64,000 bases of DNA, taken from Betaproteobacteria bacterium. Lineage in GTDB: Bacteria > Pseudomonadota > Gammaproteobacteria > Burkholderiales > Burkholderiaceae_C. The stretch spans positions 62,001-126,000 of the forward strand of contig VGHB01000003.1 of NCBI GenBank assembly GCA_016868355.1, in the 5' to 3' direction. This document shows positions 15,902-25,478 of this stretch, in pieces (the first letter of the stretch is position 1; each line of letters begins with the position of its first letter). Under the pieces are notes generated by a model. It made no database searches, was not told the origin of the DNA, and was given only the letters and a program-made list of their open reading frames with translations. The translations under genes and the position numbers were made by a program.

Positions 15902-18862
15902 GTGAAAACCCTCAAACTCACTGCCATCGCCACGGCCTCTGCCGTGGTCTGCTCGTTTGCCGCCGCCCAAACCGTTGCCCCCCCCGAGCGGGTGGAGGTG
16001 ACCGGTTCGCTGATCAAGCGAACCGACCGTGAAACCCCATCCGTGGTGGAGGTGATCACCAAAGAGGACATCCGCGGCTCAGGCTATGCCACGGTGGAGG
16101 AGTTCCTGAAGTCCAAGTCTTACATCGACAACTCTTCGATCCAGGACGGCTACGGCACCGGCTTTGTGAGCGGCATCTCCACCTATTCGCTGCGCGGCTT
16201 CGGCTCGCAAGGCACCCTTGTGCTGATCAATGGGCGCCGCATTGCGCCGGTGGCAGCAATAGACATCAACTTCGGTCGCGGCTCGCTGATCAGCGTGAAC
16301 GCACTGCCACAAGGCGCCATTGACCGCATCGAAGTGCTCAAGGACGGCGCCTCGGCCATGTACGGTTCGGACGCCATGGCTGGCGTGGTGAACTATGTGC
16401 TCAGGCGGGAGTATGAAGGCCTGGAGGCCTCGACCACCTACAGCGCCAGCGACCGGCGCGTGGGCCCGACCAAGTCAGCCAATCTCACCTTTGGTTATGG
16501 TGGCCTGGACTCAAAGGGTTTCAACGTCTTCGGCGGCCTGGAAGTGACCAGCCGCGGCAATGTGTTGCTGTCTGAGTTGACCGACCGGGGTCGTTTCGCC
16601 GACTACCAGTCCTACCTGACTGTGTCGGCCGGCAGCCTTGAGCGCTTCTCCCCCAACTCGGTGGCCTCGCTCTACAGCAACTACTACGCGGTTCCGACCT
16701 CCTACCCGGCCACGCGCACCCTGCCCGATGGCCAGGTAATTGCTGGCAGCAGTGCATCAGGTCCGCTGTTCCTGGGGTCCTTGGCGGGCTGCCCAGCCGA
16801 CCGCACCGCGGGCAAGGGTGTACCCAGCCGGTTGCCCGGCTTCCTGGTCAGCACCCCGTCCATGCCCAATGGTATGTGCCGCTACAACACCGACAATGAC
16901 CTGGAATACATCGCAGCCCAGGACCGTATGAACGCTGCGCTACGCGGCACCCTAGCCCTGAACAAGGACTGGACGGCTTATGCCGACGTCATGCTGTCCA
17001 AGACCAAGACGGTGGAGAACTTCTCCCCCTATGCCCTGACCACCACCGTGTGGACAGCCGGCACCGCGGCGCGCGCCGTGACCTGGCCGCTGGTCAACGG
17101 CACCTTCCTGGCCCAAAGTGCCATCGTGCTGCCCGCCTCCCACCCGGACAACCCCACCCGCGGAACGGCCAGCGCGCAGCCGGTCCAGCTTCTCTACCGC
17201 TTCGAAGACATCTCCCAACAGGCGATTGCGGACCTGCAGTCGACCCGCTTTACCGCCGGGCTGACCGGCACTGCGGGCTCATGGGACATCGACGCAGCCG
17301 TGATTTACAGCAAAATGGAAAACAGCACCACCCGCACCAACCGGATGCTGTCCTCCGGCCTGACGGCGGCCATCGGCGCGAATGGCAGCGCCTACCGCTT
17401 CGGCAAGATCAACACGCCTGAAGCGATTTCGACGCTAGTGGCCGATGCCACGATCAAGGGCTCTTCGTCCATCATGTCCACCGATGTGCGGGCATCGCGC
17501 GACCTGTTTCGCATGGCAGGCGGCAACGCCGCCGTTGCGGTAGGAGCCGAATTGCGCCGCGAGGAACTGTCCTCGGTGCCGAACGCCAATTATCAAAAGG
17601 GCGACTACATCGGCTTGGTGGCCAACGGCACTTCGGGCTCACGCGACTCAAAAGCGGCGTTTGCAGAGTTGCGCTTGCCCGTGATGCGCAATTTGGAAGG
17701 CCAAGTTGCTGCGCGAACCGAGTCGTACTCTGATTTCGGCAACGCCACCACAGGCAAGGCCGGCTTCAAGTGGGACCCGATCAAGTCCACGCTGTCGATC
17801 CGCGGCACCTTGGCCTCCGGTTTCCGCGCACCGTCGATCTCACAGATCAGCAACTCCTACCTGGTCAGCTTCCACAACAACCAAGACCGGCGCGTATTTG
17901 ATCCGATCCGTTGCAACTCCAGCAACCCGGCCAGCCCAGTGAGCCTGGCCGGCACCGCGTCGCCATTCGCCGCGCGCGACTGCAACGTGCTGGGCTTTTC
18001 TGCCGTGGGAGCAGGCCAAAACCCTGGCAGCCTGCCCACGGTGATCAGCGCCAACCCCAACCTCAAGCCGGAGACTTCACGCTCGGCCACCGTCGGCTTT
18101 ATCCTGTCGCCCAACAAGAGCGTTGACCTGTCGCTGGACTACTGGCAGTTTGACCGCTACAACGAAATCCGGGTGCAGCGCGGACTGGACATCATGAACG
18201 CCTACGTGGCCAATCAGTCGGCAAATGCCGCCTTCGTGCTGCGTGATTCGAACCAGTCGACATGGCTGCCTGGCGTTGCCAACAGCGGCCCGATCGTTGC
18301 CCTGGTTCGTCAGTACGGCAACTTCAACTACACCGCCACCAACGGCGTGGACTACGACCTGAGCTGGCGCCTGCTGGACCAGGGCAAGGACCGCATCACG
18401 CTGACCTGGGCTGGCACGCGCACCCTCAAGTACGACCAACAGATTCTTTCTGGCACCGCGCCGAGCCGCCTGGTCAACACCGCCATCTCGCAAGAAGTGC
18501 CCAAAAACCGCTACAACGCGAGATTGGAGTGGAGGGGTGAGAAGTGGGGCGGATGGACCCGCATCAATCACATCGACTCCATGCGGGTGAGCTCGACCTC
18601 GGTGTGCGAGACCTCCACATCGACACAGTATGTACCGCTGCGGGCCGAAGGCCTTTGCATGTTGGGTGCTGAGCGCACCTTTGACCTCGGCATGAACTAT
18701 CGCGGTGTCAAGGATCTGGTGGTGTCGGCCAGCGTGCTCAACCTCACCAACTCCTATGCTCGCTCGGTGGGTATCCCCAACATCTTCACCTACTGGGATT
18801 TGGGTACTCCGGGAATGTTGGGTCGCCGCTTCGCGGTTTCAGCCAGCTACAACTTCAAGTAA
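15902..18862 (+). CDS. TonB-dependent outer-membrane receptor
   Basis: A 986-residue outer-membrane gated channel. A signal peptide (VKTLKLTAIATASAVVCSFAAA, read from a GTG start) is followed by the plug domain with EVTGSLIKRTDRETPS, LRGFGSQGTLVLINGRR and IEVLKDGASAMYGSDAMAGVVN, and a beta-barrel ending in the expected aromatic C-terminal strand (FAVSASYNFK). GTG 15902 is preferred to a GTG at 15863 because only the former puts the basic residue and hydrophobic core at the front. Plug wording resembles large receptors without an N-terminal signalling domain, often used for carbohydrates or peptides, but the ligand is unknown. No TonB/ExbBD, regulator or partner lipoprotein lies next to it. 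Confidence 0.9.
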   Translation: MKTLKLTAIATASAVVCSFAAAQTVAPPERVEVTGSLIKRTDRETPSVVEVITKEDIRGSGYATVEEFLKSKSYIDNSSIQDGYGTGFVSGISTYSLRGFGSQGTLVLINGRRIAPVAAIDINFGRGSLISVNALPQGAIDRIEVLKDGASAMYGSDAMAGVVNYVLRREYEGLEASTTYSASDRRVGPTKSANLTFGYGGLDSKGFNVFGGLEVTSRGNVLLSELTDRGRFADYQSYLTVSAGSLERFSPNSVASLYSNYYAVPTSYPATRTLPDGQVIAGSSASGPLFLGSLAGCPADRTAGKGVPSRLPGFLVSTPSMPNGMCRYNTDNDLEYIAAQDRMNAALRGTLALNKDWTAYADVMLSKTKTVENFSPYALTTTVWTAGTAARAVTWPLVNGTFLAQSAIVLPASHPDNPTRGTASAQPVQLLYRFEDISQQAIADLQSTRFTAGLTGTAGSWDIDAAVIYSKMENSTTRTNRMLSSGLTAAIGANGSAYRFGKINTPEAISTLVADATIKGSSSIMSTDVRASRDLFRMAGGNAAVAVGAELRREELSSVPNANYQKGDYIGLVANGTSGSRDSKAAFAELRLPVMRNLEGQVAARTESYSDFGNATTGKAGFKWDPIKSTLSIRGTLASGFRAPSISQISNSYLVSFHNNQDRRVFDPIRCNSSNPASPVSLAGTASPFAARDCNVLGFSAVGAGQNPGSLPTVISANPNLKPETSRSATVGFILSPNKSVDLSLDYWQFDRYNEIRVQRGLDIMNAYVANQSANAAFVLRDSNQSTWLPGVANSGPIVALVRQYGNFNYTATNGVDYDLSWRLLDQGKDRITLTWAGTRTLKYDQQILSGTAPSRLVNTAISQEVPKNRYNARLEWRGEKWGGWTRINHIDSMRVSSTSVCETSTSTQYVPLRAEGLCMLGAERTFDLGMNYRGVKDLVVSASVLNLTNSYARSVGIPNIFTYWDLGTPGMLGRRFAVSASYNFK

Positions 18863-18866
18863 GGCT

Positions 18867-19109
18867 TCAGCGCAGGTACACCTCAACCAAGCCCTTGAGC
18901 TTGAGAAGCAGAGGGCGGCCATAGCGGTCTACGGTCTTGCCCGAGGGCACCTTGATCCAGCCTTCGCTGATGCAGTATTCCTCCACATCGGAACGTTCGT
19001 GGCCGTTGAAGCGGATGCCGATGTCGTGTTGCATCAGTTCGCGCACATGGTGGGGGCTGCGGGGGTCGGTGGACAAGCGGTCAGGCAGGATGGGGGCAGA
19101 TGGGCTCAT
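18867..19109 (-). CDS. DUF3297 family protein
   Basis: An 80-residue soluble protein matching my memory of DUF3297 proteins: PDRLSTDPRSPHH, then GIRFNGHERSDVEEYCISEGWIKVP and LKLKGLVEVY near the end. The function of the family is not known. Convergent with the TonB receptor gene (four bases between the stops) and divergent from the FAH-family gene. Confidence 0.8.
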   Translation of the reverse strand: MSPSAPILPDRLSTDPRSPHHVRELMQHDIGIRFNGHERSDVEEYCISEGWIKVPSGKTVDRYGRPLLLKLKGLVEVYLR

Positions 19110-19219
19110 GCCGGCGATTGTCGTCTCGTCGCACCCTTGTCAGAGGGCCGCACTGGGAAGTCGGGCGTGTGCTGTAGATTCGAGGCTCAGCCCAGGTGCG
19201 GCTGCCGCGGTCACCAAAT

Positions 19220-20074
19220 ATGAAGCTCCTTCGACATGGCCCCACGGGCCAGGAAAAGCCCGGCCTCCAAGACGATCAGGGGCATGTTCGAGACTTGTCG
19301 GGCCTGCTGCCTGACATCACACCTGAGCGCTTGTCGCCTGTCTCACTGGCGGCACTGGCGCGCAAGGTCACCAACCACGGGGAGGCTCTGCCTGTGGTGC
19401 CCCACGGCACAAGGCTGGGCCCACCTGTAGCGGGCATTCGCCAGTTCCTGGGGATTGGCCTGAACTACCGCCAGCATGCAATCGAAGCAGGCATGGCCAT
19501 CCCTACCGAGCCCATCGTGTTTTCCAAAAGTATCACCACGCTGGCCGGGCCCGATGACGACCTGCCACTGCCCGCCGGCTCGGCGGCCCTGGACTACGAG
19601 GTAGAGCTGGGCATCGTGATCGGCACCACCGTGCGGCGGGTGGCACTTGCCGACGCCCTTGGCCATGTAGCGGGCTATGTGCTGGCCAACGACGTCAGCG
19701 AACGTGACTGGCAACTTCACCGCGGGGGCCAGTGGCTCAAAGGCAAGTGCCACGACGGGTTTGGCCCCATCGGGCCTTGGTTGGTGACCGCCGATGAGGT
19801 GCCTGACCCACAGCAGGTTGGCCTGCAGCTGAGGGTGAACGGCGAAGAACGACAAAACAGCAGCACCGGGGACATGATCTTCGGCGTGGCCGAGATTGTG
19901 AGCTATCTCAGCCAGTTCATGACCTTGCTGCCCGGTGACGTGATCGTCACCGGCACGCCTCAGGGCGTCGGCATGGGCTTCAAACCCCCGAAGTACCTGC
20001 AGCACGGCGATGTGGTGGAGCTGTTCAGCCCCCAGTTGGGCCGGCAGCGCCAGCGCGTGGTGTCCCTGGGGTGA
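19220..20074 (+). CDS. Fumarylacetoacetate hydrolase family protein
   Basis: A 284-residue FAH-fold enzyme that hydrolyses or decarboxylates a diketo acid with a divalent metal. Seen: GIGLNYRQHAIEAG, then the metal-binding acidic set in DYEVELGIVIG, then NDVSERDWQ and GDVIVTGTPQGVGMGF. The pattern resembles 2,4-diketo-3-deoxy-L-fuconate hydrolase and proteins often labelled ureidoglycolate lyase; substrate is not decidable. The stop overlaps the GTG start of ureD by four bases, so it is translationally coupled to a urease accessory gene, an unusual partnership. Start at 19220 follows no clear ribosome site. Confidence 0.85.
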   Translation: MKLLRHGPTGQEKPGLQDDQGHVRDLSGLLPDITPERLSPVSLAALARKVTNHGEALPVVPHGTRLGPPVAGIRQFLGIGLNYRQHAIEAGMAIPTEPIVFSKSITTLAGPDDDLPLPAGSAALDYEVELGIVIGTTVRRVALADALGHVAGYVLANDVSERDWQLHRGGQWLKGKCHDGFGPIGPWLVTADEVPDPQQVGLQLRVNGEERQNSSTGDMIFGVAEIVSYLSQFMTLLPGDVIVTGTPQGVGMGFKPPKYLQHGDVVELFSPQLGRQRQRVVSLG

Positions 20075-20928
20075 GCCCATCCGCGGCATCGCAGCCGCAT
20101 TGGAAAGGCTCGCTGCGGCTCGATTACCGCTGGGACCAGGGCCGCACCGTAGCGCGCGACTGGCACGAAGGGCCCTTGCGTGTGCTCAAGGCTCTGTACC
20201 CCGACGGCCCCCACACCTGTGAACATGTCTTGGTGCACCCGCCAGGTGGCTTGGTGGGCGGCGACGAGTTGCGCATCGACGCCCACCTGGGCGCGGGCAG
20301 CCGCGTGCGACTGACCACACCAGGGGCCACGCGCTTCTACAAAAGCCTGGGGCCTGCGGCGGTGCAGCGGGTGTCGCTGCGGGTGGATGAAGGCGCCCGC
20401 CTGGAATGGTTGCCCCTGGAGACCCTGGCCTACAACCGCTGCCGGGCCGTCAACGAGTGCCGATTTCGCCTGGCTGCCGGCGCGCAGATGATCGGCTGGG
20501 ACCTGTGCTGCCTGGGCTTGCCGGCCTCGGGTGACGGCTTTGAACACGGTGAGGTGCTGCAACACCTGGAGATCGAAGGCTGCTGGTTGGAGCGCGGCCT
20601 GCTGCGTGCCGACGACCGCTTGCTGCGCAAATCCGCTTTGGGCCTGGATGGGCAGCCAGCGGTGGCCAGCCTCTGGTGCGCCAGCGGCTCTGCCTGGACC
20701 GAGGCGCAGCGCCAAACGCTGCAGGACACGGCGCTGCACACCTTGGCCCAAGGAGGTGCCGTGCTGCACGCCTATGGCGTCACGAGCCCCAATGACCAGG
20801 TGGTGGTGCTGCGCGCCTTGGCGCACCGGGTCGAGCCGGTTTTCGATCGGTTTCAGCAGGTTCGACAGGCTTGGCACCAGGCGCTGTGGAGCACAGCAGC
20901 GAGCCAGCCGCGCTTGTGGCACCTGTAG
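20071..20928 (+). CDS. ureD: Urease accessory protein UreD
   Basis: A 285-residue scaffold that binds apo-urease and, with UreF and UreG, delivers nickel to the active site. Typical stretches are LFRSLYPEG-like LKALYPDGPHTCEHVLVHPPGG, TTPGATRFYKS and LEWLPLETLAYN. Starts at a GTG overlapping the upstream hydrolase stop. It is separated from the other urease genes by the urtEDCBA operon on the opposite strand, with ureABCEFG resuming 6 kb downstream. Confidence 0.93.
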   Translation: MSPSAASQPHWKGSLRLDYRWDQGRTVARDWHEGPLRVLKALYPDGPHTCEHVLVHPPGGLVGGDELRIDAHLGAGSRVRLTTPGATRFYKSLGPAAVQRVSLRVDEGARLEWLPLETLAYNRCRAVNECRFRLAAGAQMIGWDLCCLGLPASGDGFEHGEVLQHLEIEGCWLERGLLRADDRLLRKSALGLDGQPAVASLWCASGSAWTEAQRQTLQDTALHTLAQGGAVLHAYGVTSPNDQVVVLRALAHRVEPVFDRFQQVRQAWHQALWSTAASQPRLWHL

Positions 20929-20938
20929 GGGCACCCCT

Positions 20939-21652
20939 TCAGATGGCCATCATCGCCTTGACGCCGTCGCGCGCCATGTGGGCCCCCAGGCCCTGCGCAA
21001 TCACGCGGCCTCGCTCCAGCACCACGTAGCGGTCGGCCAATTCAGCGGCGAAGTCGTAGTACTGCTCCACGAGCAATACCGCCATCGGCCGACCGTCCAG
21101 GCCCTGTTGAGCCAGCCGGCGCAAGACCCGGCCAATGTCCTTGATGACGCTGGGCTGGATGCCTTCGGTGGGCTCATCGAGCATCAGCAGCGAAGGCCGG
21201 CCCGCCAGGGCGCGTCCGATGGCCAACTGCTGCTGCTGCCCGCCCGAAAGGTCGCCACCGCGGCGCTCGCGCATTTGCAGCAAAACGGGGAAGATCTCAA
21301 AGATTTGCGGCGGCAGTGGTGCGGCGCGCGGCGCGGCCGACAGGCCCATCTGCAGGTTCTCCATCACGGTCAAGCGCCCGAAGATTTCACGGCCCTGTGG
21401 CACATAGCCCAGGCCGGCGCGTGCGCGTGCGTGCGGCGGCAAGCGGCTGATGTCCTGCCCTTGCCAGTCCACCCGGCCCTCGCGCAGCGCCACCACGCCC
21501 ATTAAGGCCTTCAGCAGGGTGGTTTTGCCCACACCGTTGCGGCCCAGCGCCACCGTGATCTGGCCAGGCGCCACGCTCAGGTCGATACCGCGCAGGGTGT
21601 GCGAGCCACCGTAGTACTGGTGCAGGCCCTGGGCCCGAAGCTCAGCGACCAA
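20939..21652 (-). CDS. urtE: Urea ABC transporter ATP-binding subunit UrtE
   Basis: A 237-residue LivF-type ATPase of the urea importer. QYYGGSHTLRGIDL near the start is typical of UrtE; Walker A is GRNGVGKTTLL, signature LSGGQQQQLAIGRAL and Walker B LLMLDEPTEGIQP. The start taken is the TTG at 21652: GGAGG lies six bases upstream, and the family begins two or three residues before this motif. This start is inside the end of urtD (11-base overlap). Longer readings from ATG 21670 add residues read through the urtD tail. Confidence 0.9.
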   Translation of the reverse strand: MVAELRAQGLHQYYGGSHTLRGIDLSVAPGQITVALGRNGVGKTTLLKALMGVVALREGRVDWQGQDISRLPPHARARAGLGYVPQGREIFGRLTVMENLQMGLSAAPRAAPLPPQIFEIFPVLLQMRERRGGDLSGGQQQQLAIGRALAGRPSLLMLDEPTEGIQPSVIKDIGRVLRRLAQQGLDGRPMAVLLVEQYYDFAAELADRYVVLERGRVIAQGLGAHMARDGVKAMMAI

Positions 21653-22529
21653 GGTACACCTCCACCACATGCGAGTTTGCTTGTACCGTGGCCAGGGTGC
21701 CCTCGGCCAGCACGCTGCCCTCGTGCAACACGGTAACAGTGCGGTGGCCCTGGGTGAGCTGCTCCACGAAGTGCATGTCGTGCTCCACCACCACAAGGCT
21801 GTGTTCGCCCTGCAGGCTCAGAAACAGCTCGGCCGTGCGCTCGGTTTCCTCATCGGTCATGCCGGCCACCGGCTCATCCAGCAACAGCAAGGCCGGGTCT
21901 TGCATGAGCAGCATGCCGATCTCCAGCCACTGCTTCTGGCCATGCGATAAGAGCCCGGCTTCGCGGCCCGCTTCGCCGCGCAACTGGATACGGCTGAGCA
22001 TCGCGTCGAGTGTGTCCACCTGTTCACCGCTCAAGCGTGAACCCAAAGACGAGCGCACGCGCCGATCAGCCTTGAGCGAAAGCTCCAGGTTTTCCAAGAC
22101 CGACAGGGGCTCGTAGACCGTGGGCTTTTGAAACTTTCGGCCGATGCCGGCCTGCGCGATCTCGTTCTCGCGCAGCTTCAAGAGGTCGATGGTGGACCCA
22201 AAGAAGGCGGTGCCTGCGTCGGGTCGCGTCTTGCCGGTGATGACATCCATCATGGTGGTTTTGCCCGCGCCATTGGGCCCAATGATGCAGCGCAATTCGC
22301 CCACAGCGATCGATAGGCTCAAAGCATTGAGCGCCTTGAAGCCGTCAAAGCTCACGTTGATGTCGTCGAGGTACAGCGCCACACCGTGGGTGAAGTCGGG
22401 GCCCTGCCCTCGATGCACACGTCCAATGCCCGCGCTGCGGCCACCAGACTCAGTCTGGCCCCCATGCTGCGCGCGGGACTGGTGTTCCTGCAGGCGGCGA
22501 GCACCGGCCTCGAGAAGGTCCGGGGTCAT
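21642..22529 (-). CDS. urtD: Urea ABC transporter ATP-binding subunit UrtD
   Basis: A 295-residue LivG-type ATPase. Walker [15 protein letters not shown]-loop GRKFQKPTVYE (the UrtD signature), LLSHGQKQWLEIGMLL as the ABC signature and LLLDEPVAGMTDEE as Walker B. About 45 extra residues (Gln/Gly/Arg-rich) precede the domain compared with usual UrtD. The ATG at 22529 overlaps the urtC stop (ATGA), supporting the long form. Confidence 0.93.
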   Translation of the reverse strand: MTPDLLEAGARRLQEHQSRAQHGGQTESGGRSAGIGRVHRGQGPDFTHGVALYLDDINVSFDGFKALNALSLSIAVGELRCIIGPNGAGKTTMMDVITGKTRPDAGTAFFGSTIDLLKLRENEIAQAGIGRKFQKPTVYEPLSVLENLELSLKADRRVRSSLGSRLSGEQVDTLDAMLSRIQLRGEAGREAGLLSHGQKQWLEIGMLLMQDPALLLLDEPVAGMTDEETERTAELFLSLQGEHSLVVVEHDMHFVEQLTQGHRTVTVLHEGSVLAEGTLATVQANSHVVEVYLGR

Positions 22530-23710
22530 GTGCGCTGCTCCTGCTTCGCCACGGCCGCGCGCCCCGACCACTTCGCCTTCACGGTGCCCACCAAGCTCAC
22601 AAGCCCGCCCGGCAGCACCAACGTCACCAAAATGAACAGCGTGCCCAGGAAGTACAGCCAGTACTCGGGGAACACCTGGGTGAACCAGCTTTTGGCGCCG
22701 TTGACGAAGAAGGCACCCACGATGGGCCCGATCAAGGTACCGCGGCCACCGACCGCAGCCCAGATCGCCATTTCAATGCTGGCGGCAGCCGACATCTCGC
22801 TGGGGTTGATGATGCCCACCTGGGGCACGTACAGCGCACCGGCCACGCCGCACATCACGGCCGACAGGGTCCAAATCGCCAGCTTGTAAGACACCGGGTC
22901 GTAGCCGCTGAACATCACCCGGCTTTCGGCGTCGCGTATGGCCTGCAGCACTCGCCCAAACTTGCTAACCACGATCCAGCGCGAAAGAAGGAAGAAGCCC
23001 AGCAGCACCGAGCCGGTCAGCGCAAACAAGGCCAGCCGCGTGGAGGTCTGCTGCAGCGGAATGCCCAAGATGCGCTTGAAGTCGGTGAAGCCGTTGTTAC
23101 CGCCAAAGCCGGTTTCATTTCGGAAGAACAGCAGCATGGCAGCGAAAGTCAACGCCTGCGTGATGATGGAAAAGTAGACCCCCTTGATGCGGGAGCGAAA
23201 AGCAAACCAGCCAAACACATAGGCCAGCAAGCCCGGCACCAGCAGCACCATCAAGGCCTGAAAGACAAAGGAGTCGCTGAAGGTCCAGTGCCAGGGAAAG
23301 GCCTTCCAGTCCAGGAACACCATGAAGTCGGGTAGGTCTGCCTGGTACTGTCCGTCGCGGCCAATTTGGCGCATGAGGTACATGCCCATGGCATAACCGC
23401 CGAGGGCAAAAAACAGGCCGTGGCCCAATGAAAGGATGCCGGTGTAGCCCCAGATCAGGTCCATGGCCAAGGCACAGACGGCATAGCACATGATCTTGCT
23501 GATGAGGGCCACGGCATAGTCACTCAGGTGCAGTGCGTGGGCCGGCGGCACTAGGCCGTTGAGCACGGGCACCAAGACGAGCACCGTGATGAGCGCCGCG
23601 GCCACGCCCGCCCAGCCCTTGGGGCCCAAGAGCCGTGCGCGCGAGGGGTCCACCACAGCGCAGGCCATAACATTCAAGCCGGTGGTGTCGACAGTGCTTG
23701 CGGTGTTCAT
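22526..23710 (-). CDS. urtC: Urea ABC transporter permease UrtC
   Basis: A 394-residue LivM-type membrane permease. Several hydrophobic helices; DLIWGYTGILSLGHGLFFALGGYAMGMYLM is the LivM/UrtC signature region (residues roughly 95-125), and FGRVLQAIRDAESR marks the cytoplasmic coupling loop. ATG 23710 follows GAGGAGCC; an upstream reading from 23824 is not supported. Sits ten bases after urtB. Confidence 0.93.
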   Translation of the reverse strand: MNTASTVDTTGLNVMACAVVDPSRARLLGPKGWAGVAAALITVLVLVPVLNGLVPPAHALHLSDYAVALISKIMCYAVCALAMDLIWGYTGILSLGHGLFFALGGYAMGMYLMRQIGRDGQYQADLPDFMVFLDWKAFPWHWTFSDSFVFQALMVLLVPGLLAYVFGWFAFRSRIKGVYFSIITQALTFAAMLLFFRNETGFGGNNGFTDFKRILGIPLQQTSTRLALFALTGSVLLGFFLLSRWIVVSKFGRVLQAIRDAESRVMFSGYDPVSYKLAIWTLSAVMCGVAGALYVPQVGIINPSEMSAAASIEMAIWAAVGGRGTLIGPIVGAFFVNGAKSWFTQVFPEYWLYFLGTLFILVTLVLPGGLVSLVGTVKAKWSGRAAVAKQEQRT

Positions 23711-23720
23711 CGTGGGCTCC

Positions 23721-25436
23721 TCAGGCTTCAGCCGAACGGCCACGCATGGCAAACAGCCCCTGCGGCCGCTTCTGGATGAACAGCACGATGAACACCAAGA
23801 CCATGATCTTGGCCAACACCGCACCCGCCCAGTCTTCCAACAGCTTGTTGAGCACCCCTAGGCCCAAGCCCGCAATCACAGTTCCTGCCAATTGACCCAC
23901 GCCGCCTAGCACCACCACCATGAACGCGTCCACGATGTAGGCCTGCCCCAAATCGGGCCCCACATTGCCCACCTGGGAAAGGGCGCAGCCGGCCAGGCCC
24001 GCAATGCCCGAGCCCAGCGAAAAGGCCAAGGTGTCCACACGCGCCGTGTTCACGCCCACACAGGAAGCCATGCGGCGGTTTTGGGTGACACCCCGCACCA
24101 TCAGCCCCAAGCGGGTGCGGGCAATCAACTGCGCCACCGCCAACAGCACCAAGGCTGCGAACACGATGATCACCAGGCGGTTGTAGGGCAGCGTGAGATT
24201 GGGCAGCACCGCCAAGCCCCCGCTCATCCAGGACGGGTTTTCCAGCGGCACGTTCTGCGCACCAAAGAGGCTGCGCACGGCCTGAATCAAGATCAGGCTG
24301 ATGCCCCACGTGGCCAAGAGCGTCTCCAATGGACGGCCATAGAGCCACCGCAGCACGGTGCGCTCCAGCGCCGCCCCGACCAGGGCAGCCGACGCAAAGG
24401 CCGCGGGCACCGCCGCCAACACATAGAAATCGAACAAGCCCGGCAGCCACTGGCGAAACGCGCCTTGCACCAGCCAGGTCGCATACGCCCCAATCATCAT
24501 CAACTCGCCGTGGGCCATGTTGATCACGCCCATCAAGCCGTAGGTGATGGCCAGGCCCAAAGCCACGATCACCAGGATAGACCCCAGGCTGATGCCAGAA
24601 AACACAATGCCCAGACGATCGCCCCAGGCCAAGCGGGATTCGATGGCCGTCACTGCACGCGCCAATGCAGCACGCACCTGCGCATCGGTTTCAGCCCCGC
24701 CGCTCATCCGTTCCTGCAAAAGGCTGCGCACCGAGGGTTCGCCACTTTGCGCCAAACGCTGCACGGCCGCCAAGCGTTGGGCCGCCTCGGGTGCAGCCAC
24801 CGAAGCTAGGGCTTGCAGCTTTTCCAAAGCGTTGCGGAGTTCGGGCGAGGTTTCGGCGGCCAGCGCCTTTTCAACCAAGGCCAACTGCGTGGCGTCGACG
24901 CCAGCGGTGGTGAGCTGACGGATCGCCTGGGTGCGCACCGCCAGGTCCGCGGACAACAGGTTCAGGCCCGACTGAACCGCCGAAATAGCGCTGCGCAGCC
25001 GGTTGTTGATCAGCGCCTCTTGCGCGTCGGCGGGCAAGGCAGCCAGCGCAGCGCCGCCAGCCACACGCACGTTTGGACCCCGGACCACGAAGGCTTGGCT
25101 GGCGTTGGCCTTGACCTCACCATCCTCCAAGGCCTTGAGGAAGTCGCCCAAACCCGCATCGCCACGGGCAGCAGCATCTTGCAGTGCCTTGAGCCGGTCG
25201 TCGGTGTCGCCCACCGCGATGGCATGGGCCTGCTGTGGTGTCAGCGCCTGGGCTTCAGCGGCGCCAGGGCCCCATACGCCCAAGCCGCAGGCGATCCCAA
25301 CGAGAACACTCAGCGCCCGAGCACGCGCCGCGCGCGAACACCCTGCCAGGTGGCTGAGGTCGCACCGGCCAAGGCGCTGGGCAAAACCAACCACCGCCCG
25401 GTGGCAGAGCCACCGGGCCTCGGGCAGAAGGCTCAT
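23721..25436 (-). CDS. urtB: Urea ABC transporter permease UrtB
   Basis: A 571-residue LivH-type permease with the long N-terminal extracytoplasmic domain that distinguishes UrtB. A hydrophobic leader (SVLVGIACGLGVWGPGAAEA) is followed by about 200 mostly helical residues and then the membrane part with GITYGLMGVINMAHGELMMIGAYAT-like sequence and RPLETLLATWGISLIL. ATG 25436 is used; a TTG at 25466 is the alternative. The n-region before the leader is unusually long (about 40 residues). Confidence 0.9.
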   Translation of the reverse strand: MSLLPEARWLCHRAVVGFAQRLGRCDLSHLAGCSRAARARALSVLVGIACGLGVWGPGAAEAQALTPQQAHAIAVGDTDDRLKALQDAAARGDAGLGDFLKALEDGEVKANASQAFVVRGPNVRVAGGAALAALPADAQEALINNRLRSAISAVQSGLNLLSADLAVRTQAIRQLTTAGVDATQLALVEKALAAETSPELRNALEKLQALASVAAPEAAQRLAAVQRLAQSGEPSVRSLLQERMSGGAETDAQVRAALARAVTAIESRLAWGDRLGIVFSGISLGSILVIVALGLAITYGLMGVINMAHGELMMIGAYATWLVQGAFRQWLPGLFDFYVLAAVPAAFASAALVGAALERTVLRWLYGRPLETLLATWGISLILIQAVRSLFGAQNVPLENPSWMSGGLAVLPNLTLPYNRLVIIVFAALVLLAVAQLIARTRLGLMVRGVTQNRRMASCVGVNTARVDTLAFSLGSGIAGLAGCALSQVGNVGPDLGQAYIVDAFMVVVLGGVGQLAGTVIAGLGLGVLNKLLEDWAGAVLAKIMVLVFIVLFIQKRPQGLFAMRGRSAEA

Positions 25437-25478
25437 ACCGATCGATGCGGATCCAGCTGCGGGCAAGGATGGCCGCGA

